Source: CAYFJO01 sp964343305 (GTDB taxonomy: Bacteria > Planctomycetota > Planctomycetia > Pirellulales > Pirellulaceae). From it: a stretch of 32,592 nt of DNA. The stretch's first letter is position 1, and each line of letters begins with the position of its first letter. Made by a program: the position numbers and the translations under genes. Where the stretch lies: positions 1-32,592 of the forward strand of contig CAYFJO010000076.1 of assembly GCA_964343305.1 (NCBI GenBank), written 5' to 3'. The notes below the pieces were generated by a model. The model was not told where the DNA came from. It saw only the letters and a program-made list of their open reading frames with translations, and did no database searches. This document shows, piece after piece, positions 8,882 to 18,110 of this stretch.

Positions 8882-11800
8882 GTGAAGTCCCTCATGCTAT
8901 TCTCTGTTGTCGCAGCCACGTGGGCGTTCTCTGGAGTCGCGCGGCCAGAGGCGTTCTTCCTACATCGCTTTGATCGTCATCAACTCACCGACGTCTATTA
9001 TTCCGAAGGCGCGAACTTTGGCGACGTCAACCGCGATGGCATGACGGACGTGGTTCACGGACCATATTGGTTCGCGGGGCCGGACTACAAACACAAGCAC
9101 GAAATCTATCCGCCCTTGGCACAGAACCGACAAGGCTACGCGGACAACTTTTTCTCCTGGGTCTACGATTTCAATGGCGATGGCTGGAATGATGTATTCA
9201 CGGTCGGCTTTCCCGGCACGCCCGCCTACGTGTATGAGAATCCAACCAAGACCGGGTTCGAAAAACCGTGGCCGAAGCACGAGGTGTTCGATTGGGTGTC
9301 GAACGAATCGCCACAATTCACGAACATCGTTGGCGACGAGCATCCTGAATTGGTTTGCACGCGCGATGGATTCTTTGGCTACGTCACGGTCGATCGGAAG
9401 AAGCCGTTTGCCGCGTGGACCTTTCATGCCGTCTCCGAACAGATCGCGTCGAAGCGATTCGGTCATGGTTTGGGCATCGGCGATGTGGACGGCGACAAGC
9501 GGCTCGACATCCTCACCAAAGACGGCTGGTTCCGGCAACCGGTGTCGCTCGACGGCGATCCGAAGTGGGCGTTTCATCTCGTTGCTTTTGCCCCGCACGG
9601 CGGAGCGGAGATGTATGCCTATGACGTGGATGGCGACGGCGACAACGACGTGATCACCAGCCTGGCCGCGCACGAGTTTGGATTGGCGTGGCACGAGCAA
9701 CTTCGCGACGGCGACAAGATCGTCTTTCGCCAGCATCTGATCATGGGCAGCAAGCCCGCAGACAATAGATATGGCGTGCTGTTTAGCGAGTTGCACACGG
9801 TCAACCTGGTCGACATGGACGGCGACGGGTTGAAGGACATCGTCACAGGCAAGACTTACTGGTCGCACCACACACAAAGTCCGATGTGGGACGCCGGTGC
9901 GGTGGTGTATTGGTTTAAGCTGGTGCGCGGCGAGGACGGCGTCGATTGGATTCCATACCAGGCCGACGGCGAAGCGGGCGTCGGGCGGCAGGTGATCGTC
10001 GGTGACCTCAACGGCGACGAACTAACCGACATCGTGGTCGGCGGCATGAAAGGCTGCCACGTTCTGCTGCACAAAAAGGAAGAGGTCGACGAAGCCACGT
10101 GGCGCGACGCTCAACCGAAGCCACCGAAAGAAATGGCGGACGGCCTATCGCCCAAAGAAGCTGCGGAGCACATGACCGTACCCGAAGGTTTTCATGTGCA
10201 GCTTGCCGCTGGCGAACCGCAAGTGCATCAGCCGATTGCCTTCACGATCGACCACCGCGGCCGTTTGTGGGTGGCCGAAGCGCACACGTATCCGATCCGC
10301 GCGCCCGAAGGCGAAGGCCGCGACAAGATTGTCATCCTCGAAGACACCGATGGCGACGGCACGCTCAATTCGCAGAAGGTGTTCATCGACGGATTGAATC
10401 TGGTCAGCGGTATCGAAGTTGGCTTTGGCGGCGTGTGGATCGGTGCCGCGCCCTATTTGATGTTCATTCCCGATCGCGACGGCGATGACAAGCCGGACGC
10501 CGAGCCGCAGATCTTGCTTGACGGTTTTGGTTACCAGGACACGCACGAAACGCTGAACGCGTTCATTTGGGGCCCGGACGGCTGGCTGTACGGTTGCCAC
10601 GGAGTGTTCACCCACTCGCGCGTCGGCAAGCCCGGCACTGCGGACGAAGATCGCACGCCGATGAACGCGGCGGTGTGGCGATATCATCCGATCCGGCACC
10701 AGTTCGAAGTCTTTGCCTGGGGGACAAGCAACCCGTGGGGTGTCGATTTCGACGACCACGGACAAGCGTTTCTGACCGCCTGCGTAATCCCTCACCTGTA
10801 CCACATGGTTCAAGGCGCGCGGTACCAACGGCAGGGCGGTCAGCACTTCAATCCGCACGTTTACGACGACATCAAAACGATCGCCGACCACGCGCATTAC
10901 GTCGGCAACATCCGCGACCACGCCTGGTGGGGCCATGAGCCGAACGCACCACACGACACGTTGGCGGCCGGCGGCGGGCATGCACATTGCGGCGCGATGA
11001 TCTACCTCGGCGACAACTGGCCCGACCGCTACCGCAACCAGATCTTCTTCAACAACGTCCACGGCAATCGCGTCAACTGTGACGTGCCAAAGCAAAACGG
11101 CAGCGGTTTCGTCGGTCATCACGGCAAGGACTTGCTGTTGGCGAACGACCGCTGGTTTCGCGGCATCAATTTGAAATATGGCCCCGACGGGTCGGTCTAC
11201 CTGATCGACTGGTATGACAAGAATGCCTGCCATCGCCGCACGCCAGAGATTTGGGATCGCACGAACGGGCGGATTTACAGAATCAGTTACGGCAAGCCGA
11301 AGACGCCTGAAGTTGATCTGGCCGGGCTGTCGAACCGCGAGTTGGTCGATCTGCAACTGCACAAGAATGACTGGTACGTGCGTACGGCTCGACGCATTTT
11401 GCAGGATCGCGTGGCAGCCGCGGGTGACGACGACAAAGCTCGAACCAAAATCGTCTCTGAGACGGTCGAGCCGTTGCAGACCATTCTGAATGAACACGAC
11501 GATGTGACGCGCCGATTGCGGGCGATGTGGACGCTGCACGCGATGGGATTCTTGTCGCAAGGCGAATGTCTCCGGCAAACACGAAGTCCCGACGCGTACG
11601 TGCGCGCCTGGGCGATTCAATTGATGACGGATAGAAATCTGCGAGCCGCCGACCGGTTGAGCGGCCCAGTGCGCCAGCGAATGATCGAGTTGGCCAATGA
11701 CGATCCGTCGCCCGTCGTGCGGTTGTATCTGGCATCGGCGATGCAGCGCGTGCCAATCACGGAGCGTTGGGAGATCGTGGAACAGCTCGCCTCACACGAA

Positions 11801-13567
11801 GAAGACGCCCAGGACCACAACCTGCCGCTGATGTATTGGTATGCCATTGAAACGCTAGTTCCGGCCGACTCGGCGCGGGCGATCGCGTTGGCCGACAGCG
11901 CCCGAATTCCGCTGTTGACCCAATACATTTTGCGCCGCGCCGCGTCTGACAACCGGCTGCTTGATTCCGTCGTTTTGTCGCTTGCCGAGGCGGAAAGTGT
12001 CCAGCGCCAGTTGCTGCTGCTTGAAGCGATCCAGCAAGCGTTCGAAGGCCGTGTCGATATCCCGATGCCAGCATCTTGGAAAGTGGCCTACGAAAAACTC
12101 ATGGCCAGCAAGACTGAATCGGTTCGCGACCGGGCTGATGCGATCGCCGTCGTGCTGGGCGACCGCCGCATCTTTCCCCGCATGAGAGCCTTGTTGGTCA
12201 ACGACAAAGCGACCCTTGAAAAACGCCGACAAGCGTTGGACATCCTGGTTCGCGGGCGCGACCCCGATGCTGTCAAGGCTTTTCAAACGGTTGTGGCTGA
12301 GCCCAAGTTGCGCGGTGCCGCAATTCGTTCTTTGGCAACTTACGACGATCCCAAAACGCCAGCCGTGCTGCTGTCGGGTTACGACAAATTCAGCGAAGAC
12401 GATCGGCGCGATGCCATCGGCACGCTCGTGTCGCGCCCCGCTTACGCGCTCGCGCTGCTGGATTCCGTGCAAAAAGGGCAAACGCCACGAACGGATCTGC
12501 ACGCCTATCACATTCGCCAACTGTTGGGCTTTAAGAACGACGAACTTAACCAACGCATCAAACAGGCATGGGGCGAGTTTCGTGAATCGAGCGCGGACAA
12601 ACAGAAACTAATCGCCCACTGGAAAAAACAACTCGTGCCAGCAACGTTGGTCAAAGCGGACACCAGCAACGGCCGGCGGCTGTTCAGTAAGTCGTGTGCG
12701 AGTTGCCACCTGCTGTTCGGCGAAGGCGGCAAGGTCGGTCCGGACATCACCGGCTCAAACCGCGCCAACCTGGAATACATCCTGGGCAACGTCATCGATC
12801 CCAGCGCCGTGCTGGGCAAGGACTATCGCATGACGCTGATTGCGACCGCTGACGGTCGCGTGGTTTCCGGGCTCGTGCAAAAAGAAACCGACAGCGCACT
12901 GACGGTCCGCACGATCAACGACACGGTGCTCGTCCCCAAAAGCAACATTGAAGAGCGGAAAACGTCGGAGCTTTCGTTGATGCCCGAGAAGTTGCTTGAC
13001 AATTTGAAGCCGGACGAGGTGCGGGACCTGATCGCGTATCTCGCCAGCCCTACGCAGGTGGCTTTGCGCGGCCCACGCGCTTCGATCGATTCGAAGAGCG
13101 GCAAAGTTCCCGGCGCTATCGAAGGCGAGACGATGAAGATTATCGCCAAGTCTGCGGGTGACGCTCGCAGCCAAAAAATGGGCAACTTTCCAAAAGACCG
13201 CTGGAGCGGTGCGGATCATCTCTGGTGGACCGGTGCCCGGCCAGGCGCAAAACTCGTCCTGGAGTTGCCGGCGGTGAAGGCTGGCACGTATGACGTAGAA
13301 ATTGTCATGACAAAGGCCCGCGACTATGGAATCGTCCAACTCTCTTTGGACGATGAATTGCTCGGCGGCCCGGTTGATCTCTTCAATTCTCCCGACGTCA
13401 TTACGACAGGCGTATTGACGTACGAAGGCCAAGACCTTACCGCCGGCGACCACAAACTAAGTGTTGAAATCGTCGCCGCGAATCCGCAGGCCGTGAAGGC
13501 ATTCATGTTTGGCTTGGACTACATGCGATTGACACCCGCAACGAATGACGACATTTCTACAAAATGA
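8882..13567 (+). CDS. FG-GAP / PVC-type dehydrogenase / HEAT / cytochrome c / beta-sandwich protein
   Basis: 1561 residues with a GTG start; GGGAG lies upstream at a normal distance. Signal peptide about 1-23. In order: FG-GAP/VCBS repeats (about 40-405) with six D-x-D-G-D calcium loops, e.g. DVNRDGMTD, DFNGDGWND, DVDGDKRLD, DVDGDGDND; a PVC-type dehydrogenase propeller (about 430-815; FHVQLAAGEPQVHQP, WVAEAHTYP, EDTDGDGTLN, YLIDWYDKNAC); a helical HEAT-like region (about 825-1250); and a heme domain with C1272-A-S-C1275-H1276, GPDITG and probable axial Met1367 (SLMPEKLL). A C-terminal sandwich (about 1415-1555; AGTYDVEIVMTKARDYG) is of a type often found on planctomycete exported enzymes and probably binds carbohydrate. 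The core matches the neighbour at 4376, but the front and rear domains differ. The likely role is periplasmic sugar oxidation. The substrate is not evident. Confidence 0.92.
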   Translation: MKSLMLFSVVAATWAFSGVARPEAFFLHRFDRHQLTDVYYSEGANFGDVNRDGMTDVVHGPYWFAGPDYKHKHEIYPPLAQNRQGYADNFFSWVYDFNGDGWNDVFTVGFPGTPAYVYENPTKTGFEKPWPKHEVFDWVSNESPQFTNIVGDEHPELVCTRDGFFGYVTVDRKKPFAAWTFHAVSEQIASKRFGHGLGIGDVDGDKRLDILTKDGWFRQPVSLDGDPKWAFHLVAFAPHGGAEMYAYDVDGDGDNDVITSLAAHEFGLAWHEQLRDGDKIVFRQHLIMGSKPADNRYGVLFSELHTVNLVDMDGDGLKDIVTGKTYWSHHTQSPMWDAGAVVYWFKLVRGEDGVDWIPYQADGEAGVGRQVIVGDLNGDELTDIVVGGMKGCHVLLHKKEEVDEATWRDAQPKPPKEMADGLSPKEAAEHMTVPEGFHVQLAAGEPQVHQPIAFTIDHRGRLWVAEAHTYPIRAPEGEGRDKIVILEDTDGDGTLNSQKVFIDGLNLVSGIEVGFGGVWIGAAPYLMFIPDRDGDDKPDAEPQILLDGFGYQDTHETLNAFIWGPDGWLYGCHGVFTHSRVGKPGTADEDRTPMNAAVWRYHPIRHQFEVFAWGTSNPWGVDFDDHGQAFLTACVIPHLYHMVQGARYQRQGGQHFNPHVYDDIKTIADHAHYVGNIRDHAWWGHEPNAPHDTLAAGGGHAHCGAMIYLGDNWPDRYRNQIFFNNVHGNRVNCDVPKQNGSGFVGHHGKDLLLANDRWFRGINLKYGPDGSVYLIDWYDKNACHRRTPEIWDRTNGRIYRISYGKPKTPEVDLAGLSNRELVDLQLHKNDWYVRTARRILQDRVAAAGDDDKARTKIVSETVEPLQTILNEHDDVTRRLRAMWTLHAMGFLSQGECLRQTRSPDAYVRAWAIQLMTDRNLRAADRLSGPVRQRMIELANDDPSPVVRLYLASAMQRVPITERWEIVEQLASHEEDAQDHNLPLMYWYAIETLVPADSARAIALADSARIPLLTQYILRRAASDNRLLDSVVLSLAEAESVQRQLLLLEAIQQAFEGRVDIPMPASWKVAYEKLMASKTESVRDRADAIAVVLGDRRIFPRMRALLVNDKATLEKRRQALDILVRGRDPDAVKAFQTVVAEPKLRGAAIRSLATYDDPKTPAVLLSGYDKFSEDDRRDAIGTLVSRPAYALALLDSVQKGQTPRTDLHAYHIRQLLGFKNDELNQRIKQAWGEFRESSADKQKLIAHWKKQLVPATLVKADTSNGRRLFSKSCASCHLLFGEGGKVGPDITGSNRANLEYILGNVIDPSAVLGKDYRMTLIATADGRVVSGLVQKETDSALTVRTINDTVLVPKSNIEERKTSELSLMPEKLLDNLKPDEVRDLIAYLASPTQVALRGPRASIDSKSGKVPGAIEGETMKIIAKSAGDARSQKMGNFPKDRWSGADHLWWTGARPGAKLVLELPAVKAGTYDVEIVMTKARDYGIVQLSLDDELLGGPVDLFNSPDVITTGVLTYEGQDLTAGDHKLSVEIVAANPQAVKAFMFGLDYMRLTPATNDDISTK

Positions 13568-13706
13568 AGTTAAAACTCACGGATGCTATCGTGGGTACTG
13601 CCTTGTAGCGCGTAAGAGACCGAGTTCAAGCCGCGGAATTCATCGCCATGTTATCGAGCGTGATTTCCTTTGGCATCGTCTTCACTGAAACAACAGGACC
13701 AAAGAA

Positions 13707-15287
13707 ATGACACGGTCTCTCTGCTACCTGGTCGCTTTTGCAATGCCGCTCAGCATCGCGTGCTCGATCGCGGCGGCTCAGCCGGCCGCGCCGAAACGGC
13801 TGGGTGCCGAGTCACGTTTCGGCATCGACTACGTCTTCGCCCTGGGCCCGTACTACCGCGATGAGAAGTGGCCACGAACGCTAGCCCAAACCGGCGCTGG
13901 TTGGGTGGACTTCGCCGGCGTCGGTTGGCGGCAGAGCGAGCCGCGGCCGCCGCGCGGCGGGCGGCACACTTATCGTTGGGAGAAGTTGGACGCCGCCGTG
14001 CAGCTCTGGCAGAAGCACGGCTTCGAGATCACCATGTGGCTCCGACTTGGCAACGGCTGGTTCGCTGGCCCGATCCGCCACAAACCACTCGGTGACATTT
14101 TGAAGTTCAACGGCTCCGACCGCCTGCCTGCCCCCGAACACATGGACGACTACCGCGACTGGGTCCGGGCTCTTGTCGAGCGCTACGACGGCGACGGCCG
14201 CGCGGACATGCCGGGCCTCGCGCGGCCGATTCTTCACTACCAGTGCGGCAACGAGAACGGCAACCCAATGTTCTGGACAGGCACACTGGATGACTACGTG
14301 ACGCTGCTCAAAGCCACTTGCGAGTCCGCTCGCGCCGCCTGCCCGAAGGTCAAGATCATGTCCAACGGCCTGCGGTGGAACAATTTCTTCCACGGTGATC
14401 CGAAGGCCGAGAAGGTCCAGCAGCGGTGGGACGCCTTCCTGGCGCGCCTGCCCAGCGACGCGCACCGCGACGGCTGGCAGCGGAACTATGACATCAACCT
14501 GCTGACCATCAAACATGCGGGCCTGGTGGATGTAATCGACGTGGGCGGCAACGGACCGTGGCCGAGCATGTCCGCCGGCTACTTCGCCTGGACGAAACGC
14601 GAGTTGGCCAAAGTGAAGCTTTCGGGCAAGCCGCCGGAGTTGTGGGACGCGGAGGCTCGATGCGAACCGCGATTGCTCCGTCGCAAACAGATGGCTTTCC
14701 ATCCCGACCAAGTTGTGCCCAATGGCACCAGAATCCTGGGGATGGTCAAACGCACAAAGGACCCGCGGCATGACGAGGCGGTGAGTTGGTATCGCGCCGA
14801 GCAGGCAAGGATCTGCGTGAAGGTCTTCGTCACGCGCTTCGCCGCTGGAGCCGAAAAGGTCTTCATGGGCATGCCCGGCGATTGGGACGGTACGCCCGGC
14901 GCATTGATGGCCCTGAACCCGTACATTGGCCTCTTGAATCGGGAGTGTCAGCCCTGGCCGGCGTTTCACGCCATGAAGTTGCTCGTCGCCAAGCTCGACG
15001 GCTTCACCAGTGCGGAGCAAGTACCCGCCGAAAAGGGTGTGGAACTGTACCGTTTCACCTTCGCCGACGGGCGTCCGGTCGTCTGGGTTGCCTGGCTGGC
15101 CGAGGACGCGTTGCGCGGTCTGGACGACCCGCTCCCCAAGCGCCGCGTGACGCTGAGGTCCGTGCGAGGCCCCGTTCGCATTCAGCCGACACCCACGACC
15201 AACCAATTGCTGCAAGCGACGCGCCTCACCAGTGCCGTGACGGTCGACTTGACGCCGACGCCGCTGATTATCGAGCAGGGAAGTTGA
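13707..15287 (+). CDS. Putative clan GH-A-like glycoside hydrolase, secreted
   Basis: 526 residues. The signal peptide ends about residue 24 (AAAQPAAP). The body reads as a (beta/alpha)8 barrel: a GWVDFAGVGW strand with a following pair of prolines, HGFEITMWLRLGNGW, and then HYQCGNE183NGN. E183 fits the clan GH-A acid/base at the end of strand 4. E316 in ELWDAE fits the nucleophile position at strand 7 (the W-x-x-E pattern). The final 70 residues look like a beta domain. Overall it recalls GH39/GH42/GH5-like enzymes, but I cannot name the family. It starts 139 bp after the previous gene, and the next gene begins 30 bp after it, so it probably leads a three-gene operon. Parts of it, e.g. 13930-13970, are visibly richer in G+C than its neighbours. 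Confidence 0.72.
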   Translation: MTRSLCYLVAFAMPLSIACSIAAAQPAAPKRLGAESRFGIDYVFALGPYYRDEKWPRTLAQTGAGWVDFAGVGWRQSEPRPPRGGRHTYRWEKLDAAVQLWQKHGFEITMWLRLGNGWFAGPIRHKPLGDILKFNGSDRLPAPEHMDDYRDWVRALVERYDGDGRADMPGLARPILHYQCGNENGNPMFWTGTLDDYVTLLKATCESARAACPKVKIMSNGLRWNNFFHGDPKAEKVQQRWDAFLARLPSDAHRDGWQRNYDINLLTIKHAGLVDVIDVGGNGPWPSMSAGYFAWTKRELAKVKLSGKPPELWDAEARCEPRLLRRKQMAFHPDQVVPNGTRILGMVKRTKDPRHDEAVSWYRAEQARICVKVFVTRFAAGAEKVFMGMPGDWDGTPGALMALNPYIGLLNRECQPWPAFHAMKLLVAKLDGFTSAEQVPAEKGVELYRFTFADGRPVVWVAWLAEDALRGLDDPLPKRRVTLRSVRGPVRIQPTPTTNQLLQATRLTSAVTVDLTPTPLIIEQGS

Positions 15288-15317
15288 GTTACCGTGACTT
15301 GTAGGTAGAACTGCATC

Positions 15318-18101
15318 ATGACGATTCATCCCACAGATTCCACACGTAGCCCCACCGTGCCAGCTCTTTTCTTCACGTTTGCCATCCTCTGCATCGCGGC
15401 TAGGTCTTATGCGGAGATAACAACCCTGCCGTGCCCAGTGGTGCCTTACTCCATGTGCGCAGTCGACCTGGACAAGGACGGAAAATGTGAGCTGCTCGCA
15501 GGCGGGCTTAATGAGGACGCCATCTGCGCAGTTACGGCTTTGGGCAAATCGCTTTGGCGCTATCCAACAAAAGGCATGCCCCTGGCCATGCAGGCAGGGG
15601 ACATCGACGGAAACGGAAATTCGGAAATCGTCGCCATTATCGGTTCTTCAGCTTCCCAGATCGTCGTCCTGGATCAAGCTGGCAAGTTGATGCGCGAGAT
15701 CGACCCCGAAGTAGTCGTCTATCTGCTGCGGCTGGCAGACGTTGATGGCGACAAACGAAAGGACATCATCGTCGCAGGGTACTTTGGGAAAATTCTGGTC
15801 TTCAACCACCGAGGCAAGACCATTCTGGACAAGACGGTCGTCACGAAGAACTTCGTGCGGCAGATGGCCGGCCTGGGAGCCGGTGATGTCGATGGAGATG
15901 GTCGGACCGAGATCGCCTATCACGGAAGTCTGCAACTGCCAGGACTCATCGACTCGCGCGGCGAGCCGATACGTCGCGGGATGCTTCCTTCACTCAAGGG
16001 TGGGCTAATCGATTGCGCGGACATCGACAGGGATGGCAGCGCCGAGTTGCTCTTTGGATCTCTCGCACAGATTCGGGCCGAGCGGCGTTCGAAGAAACTG
16101 TGGTCAGTCAACGTGGGCGAAAAACCGGGCGACCTGGCCGCACAGTCGGATGGCATCATCAAGCATCCTTGGGAATATGGAGGCACGCGGTCCTTGGTGG
16201 CCGGCAACTTCACGGCCGACGAGGGGCTGGAAATTGCCAGCTTCGCCTCGGACGGCAAGTTCGATCTGGTCTCCGCCACCGGCAAACGGTTGCTGCAGAC
16301 CAAGACCAGACATCCACTGCTGAACATCACGGCTGCCGATGTGGATGGCGACGGGCTGGACGAGGTGCTGCTGTCCCGCCTTCACTATAAGAACGTCTAC
16401 GTTCTCAGCTTCAAGGAAGGCGCTCAGTCGGCCGAACGGGCTCTGCAGCGGACCATGACGACCGATCATGTCACCAAGGGACTCGACCGAATTCTCACGC
16501 AGATCGACGCCATCGGGCGCCAACGCACCCGAGTTCGACCGCGCGGCGAAAAGCTTCACGTCCTGTGGGGGATGGAGGCGACGATCGCTCCGAAACTGGT
16601 GGCCAATACCATCCGCATCATCGACAAGAAGATGCGCGAGATGCGGTGCGAGAATGTGGAATACGCGTTCATGTTCACGCTGAAAGAAAAGGGCGTCCGG
16701 AAATTCAAACGCGACGGAATCTGTGCCGTGAGCCCATTGTCGCCTAGTGGCGCTAAGCTGCTTGACCAATGCCGCGAGTGGGAACGGATGGGTGCTCGGT
16801 TCTATCCGGTGGTCAGCCACATGGGAGTGCCCACGGTCATGCCGGAAACCGCCAAGAAAATCATGGACGTGGCCCCCAACGCCTGCCAGGGATACCTGGT
16901 CTGGGAAACGATGGTCAATTATCCGAGCGAAGTGTGGTACGACTTCCTGCACCGCATGGACGAGTTGGCGAAGATCTGCCTCGAGAGGGACAAGAAGATT
17001 CTGTTCGCGGAAGAAGCACCGTTTTGGACCGCGCTGGTTTCCGATCCCAAGGCACGGGCGATTTTGCTGAAGCCCGAATACCGGTCCGTCCTGGTTCCCG
17101 TTCTCAAAACGCTCAGGCCCCAGGGAGACGAGACGGACGTCGGCGCCTACGTGGGATCGATGCTGGCAGGCGAAATCGAAACATGGGGCATCACCAGCGA
17201 AGAGGACTTCTGGCCCATGGAACTGGGTCACTACCGCGGCTGCCCCGACGACATCGTCATGCGTCAGGACATCATGGCCGTGGCGCTCGGTGCTCGCTAC
17301 ATCATGGTCGAATCGGGACACCTGTACTTTGAACCGATGAATGCCAAGGGCCAGTACAGTGTGGTATTTCCAGTGGCTGCCAGAATCTCGCGAGAGGCTC
17401 GGCGGGAGCATTTGGCGATCGAGTTGTTTCGCAAGGGCATCCTCAGTCCTGTGTCGGCTGACGACCTGTTGAGTATTTCGCCGGTAGGGTTCGCTCTGTC
17501 AAAGAGTCCCAAAGTGGACCGAGCCCCGATGACTTGGGAAGCGTACGGAACGCGGATGTACGACGGCGCCGGTTTGCTCAACACCGACATGACTCGGCCG
17601 GTGATGAATGCCGGCCCGCATTCGATCGCGCGCAATTTGTACGGTTCGAAGAAACTGATGAACGGCGTGTTTCCGTCCACGCCCTGGGGCGTCGTGCCGA
17701 TCTTTGGTCCTGACGGCGCGCGCGGCGCGGGCCGCATTGCGACAACCATCCGCACCGACGGCGAACGGATCATTCGTTCCCAAAAGAAACTCGCGGCCAA
17801 GGACGCCATGCCGGAAGTCGTGCGCACGGTCCAGGCTGCCGCAACAGAGCTTCCGTTTCGGGCGGACCGTGGTGTATTCATTTCCGCTCGACGTGACGGC
17901 GAAGGTCGCTATCAAGTCATCCTCATGGACACCGAGATGTTCGCGCCTGTCGACATCGAAATCACCGTCGCGACCACGATTCCAAACCTGAAATGTTACG
18001 ACGAACTCACCGGCAAACCGTTGGAGATGCACGATCGTCGAATGACGCTTACCGTGCCCGCTGGGGCTTTCCGTCTGCTACGATTCGTATCTGAGCAATA
18101 G
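15318..18101 (+). CDS. FG-GAP repeat protein with GH98-like domain, paralogue A
   Basis: 927 residues. Signal peptide about 1-32 (ending YAE). Six or so FG-GAP loops (about 40-370; DLDKDGKCE, DIDGNGNSE, DVDGDKRKD, DVDGDGRTE, DIDRDGSAE, DVDGDGLDE) form a propeller. A separate barrel-like domain (about 415-700) follows. Its landmarks run in the order I recall for GH98: ARFYPVVSHMG, GYLVWE530TMVNYP, LFAEEAPFW, GAYVGSMLAGEIETWGI, FWPME635LGHY, and GARYIMVESGHLYFEP. E530 and E635 would be the acid and base. The C-terminus is a small beta domain. GH98 enzymes cut inside complex glycans (blood-group antigens, xylan). This assignment is from memory of the family pattern, not a search. The gene starts 30 bp after the glycosidase and ends 9 bp before its paralogue. 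Confidence 0.8.
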   Translation: MTIHPTDSTRSPTVPALFFTFAILCIAARSYAEITTLPCPVVPYSMCAVDLDKDGKCELLAGGLNEDAICAVTALGKSLWRYPTKGMPLAMQAGDIDGNGNSEIVAIIGSSASQIVVLDQAGKLMREIDPEVVVYLLRLADVDGDKRKDIIVAGYFGKILVFNHRGKTILDKTVVTKNFVRQMAGLGAGDVDGDGRTEIAYHGSLQLPGLIDSRGEPIRRGMLPSLKGGLIDCADIDRDGSAELLFGSLAQIRAERRSKKLWSVNVGEKPGDLAAQSDGIIKHPWEYGGTRSLVAGNFTADEGLEIASFASDGKFDLVSATGKRLLQTKTRHPLLNITAADVDGDGLDEVLLSRLHYKNVYVLSFKEGAQSAERALQRTMTTDHVTKGLDRILTQIDAIGRQRTRVRPRGEKLHVLWGMEATIAPKLVANTIRIIDKKMREMRCENVEYAFMFTLKEKGVRKFKRDGICAVSPLSPSGAKLLDQCREWERMGARFYPVVSHMGVPTVMPETAKKIMDVAPNACQGYLVWETMVNYPSEVWYDFLHRMDELAKICLERDKKILFAEEAPFWTALVSDPKARAILLKPEYRSVLVPVLKTLRPQGDETDVGAYVGSMLAGEIETWGITSEEDFWPMELGHYRGCPDDIVMRQDIMAVALGARYIMVESGHLYFEPMNAKGQYSVVFPVAARISREARREHLAIELFRKGILSPVSADDLLSISPVGFALSKSPKVDRAPMTWEAYGTRMYDGAGLLNTDMTRPVMNAGPHSIARNLYGSKKLMNGVFPSTPWGVVPIFGPDGARGAGRIATTIRTDGERIIRSQKKLAAKDAMPEVVRTVQAAATELPFRADRGVFISARRDGEGRYQVILMDTEMFAPVDIEITVATTIPNLKCYDELTGKPLEMHDRRMTLTVPAGAFRLLRFVSEQ

Positions 18102-18110
18102 AACAGCATC

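Noticed and set aside
10145..11620. Long minus-strand open frame (491 codons) inside the 8882 gene
   Set aside because: It lies opposite a strongly supported gene, has no recognisable domains, and is explained by the codon bias of the sense strand. The same holds for the frames at 13881-15329, 18954-20417, 7490-8626 and 16104-17411.
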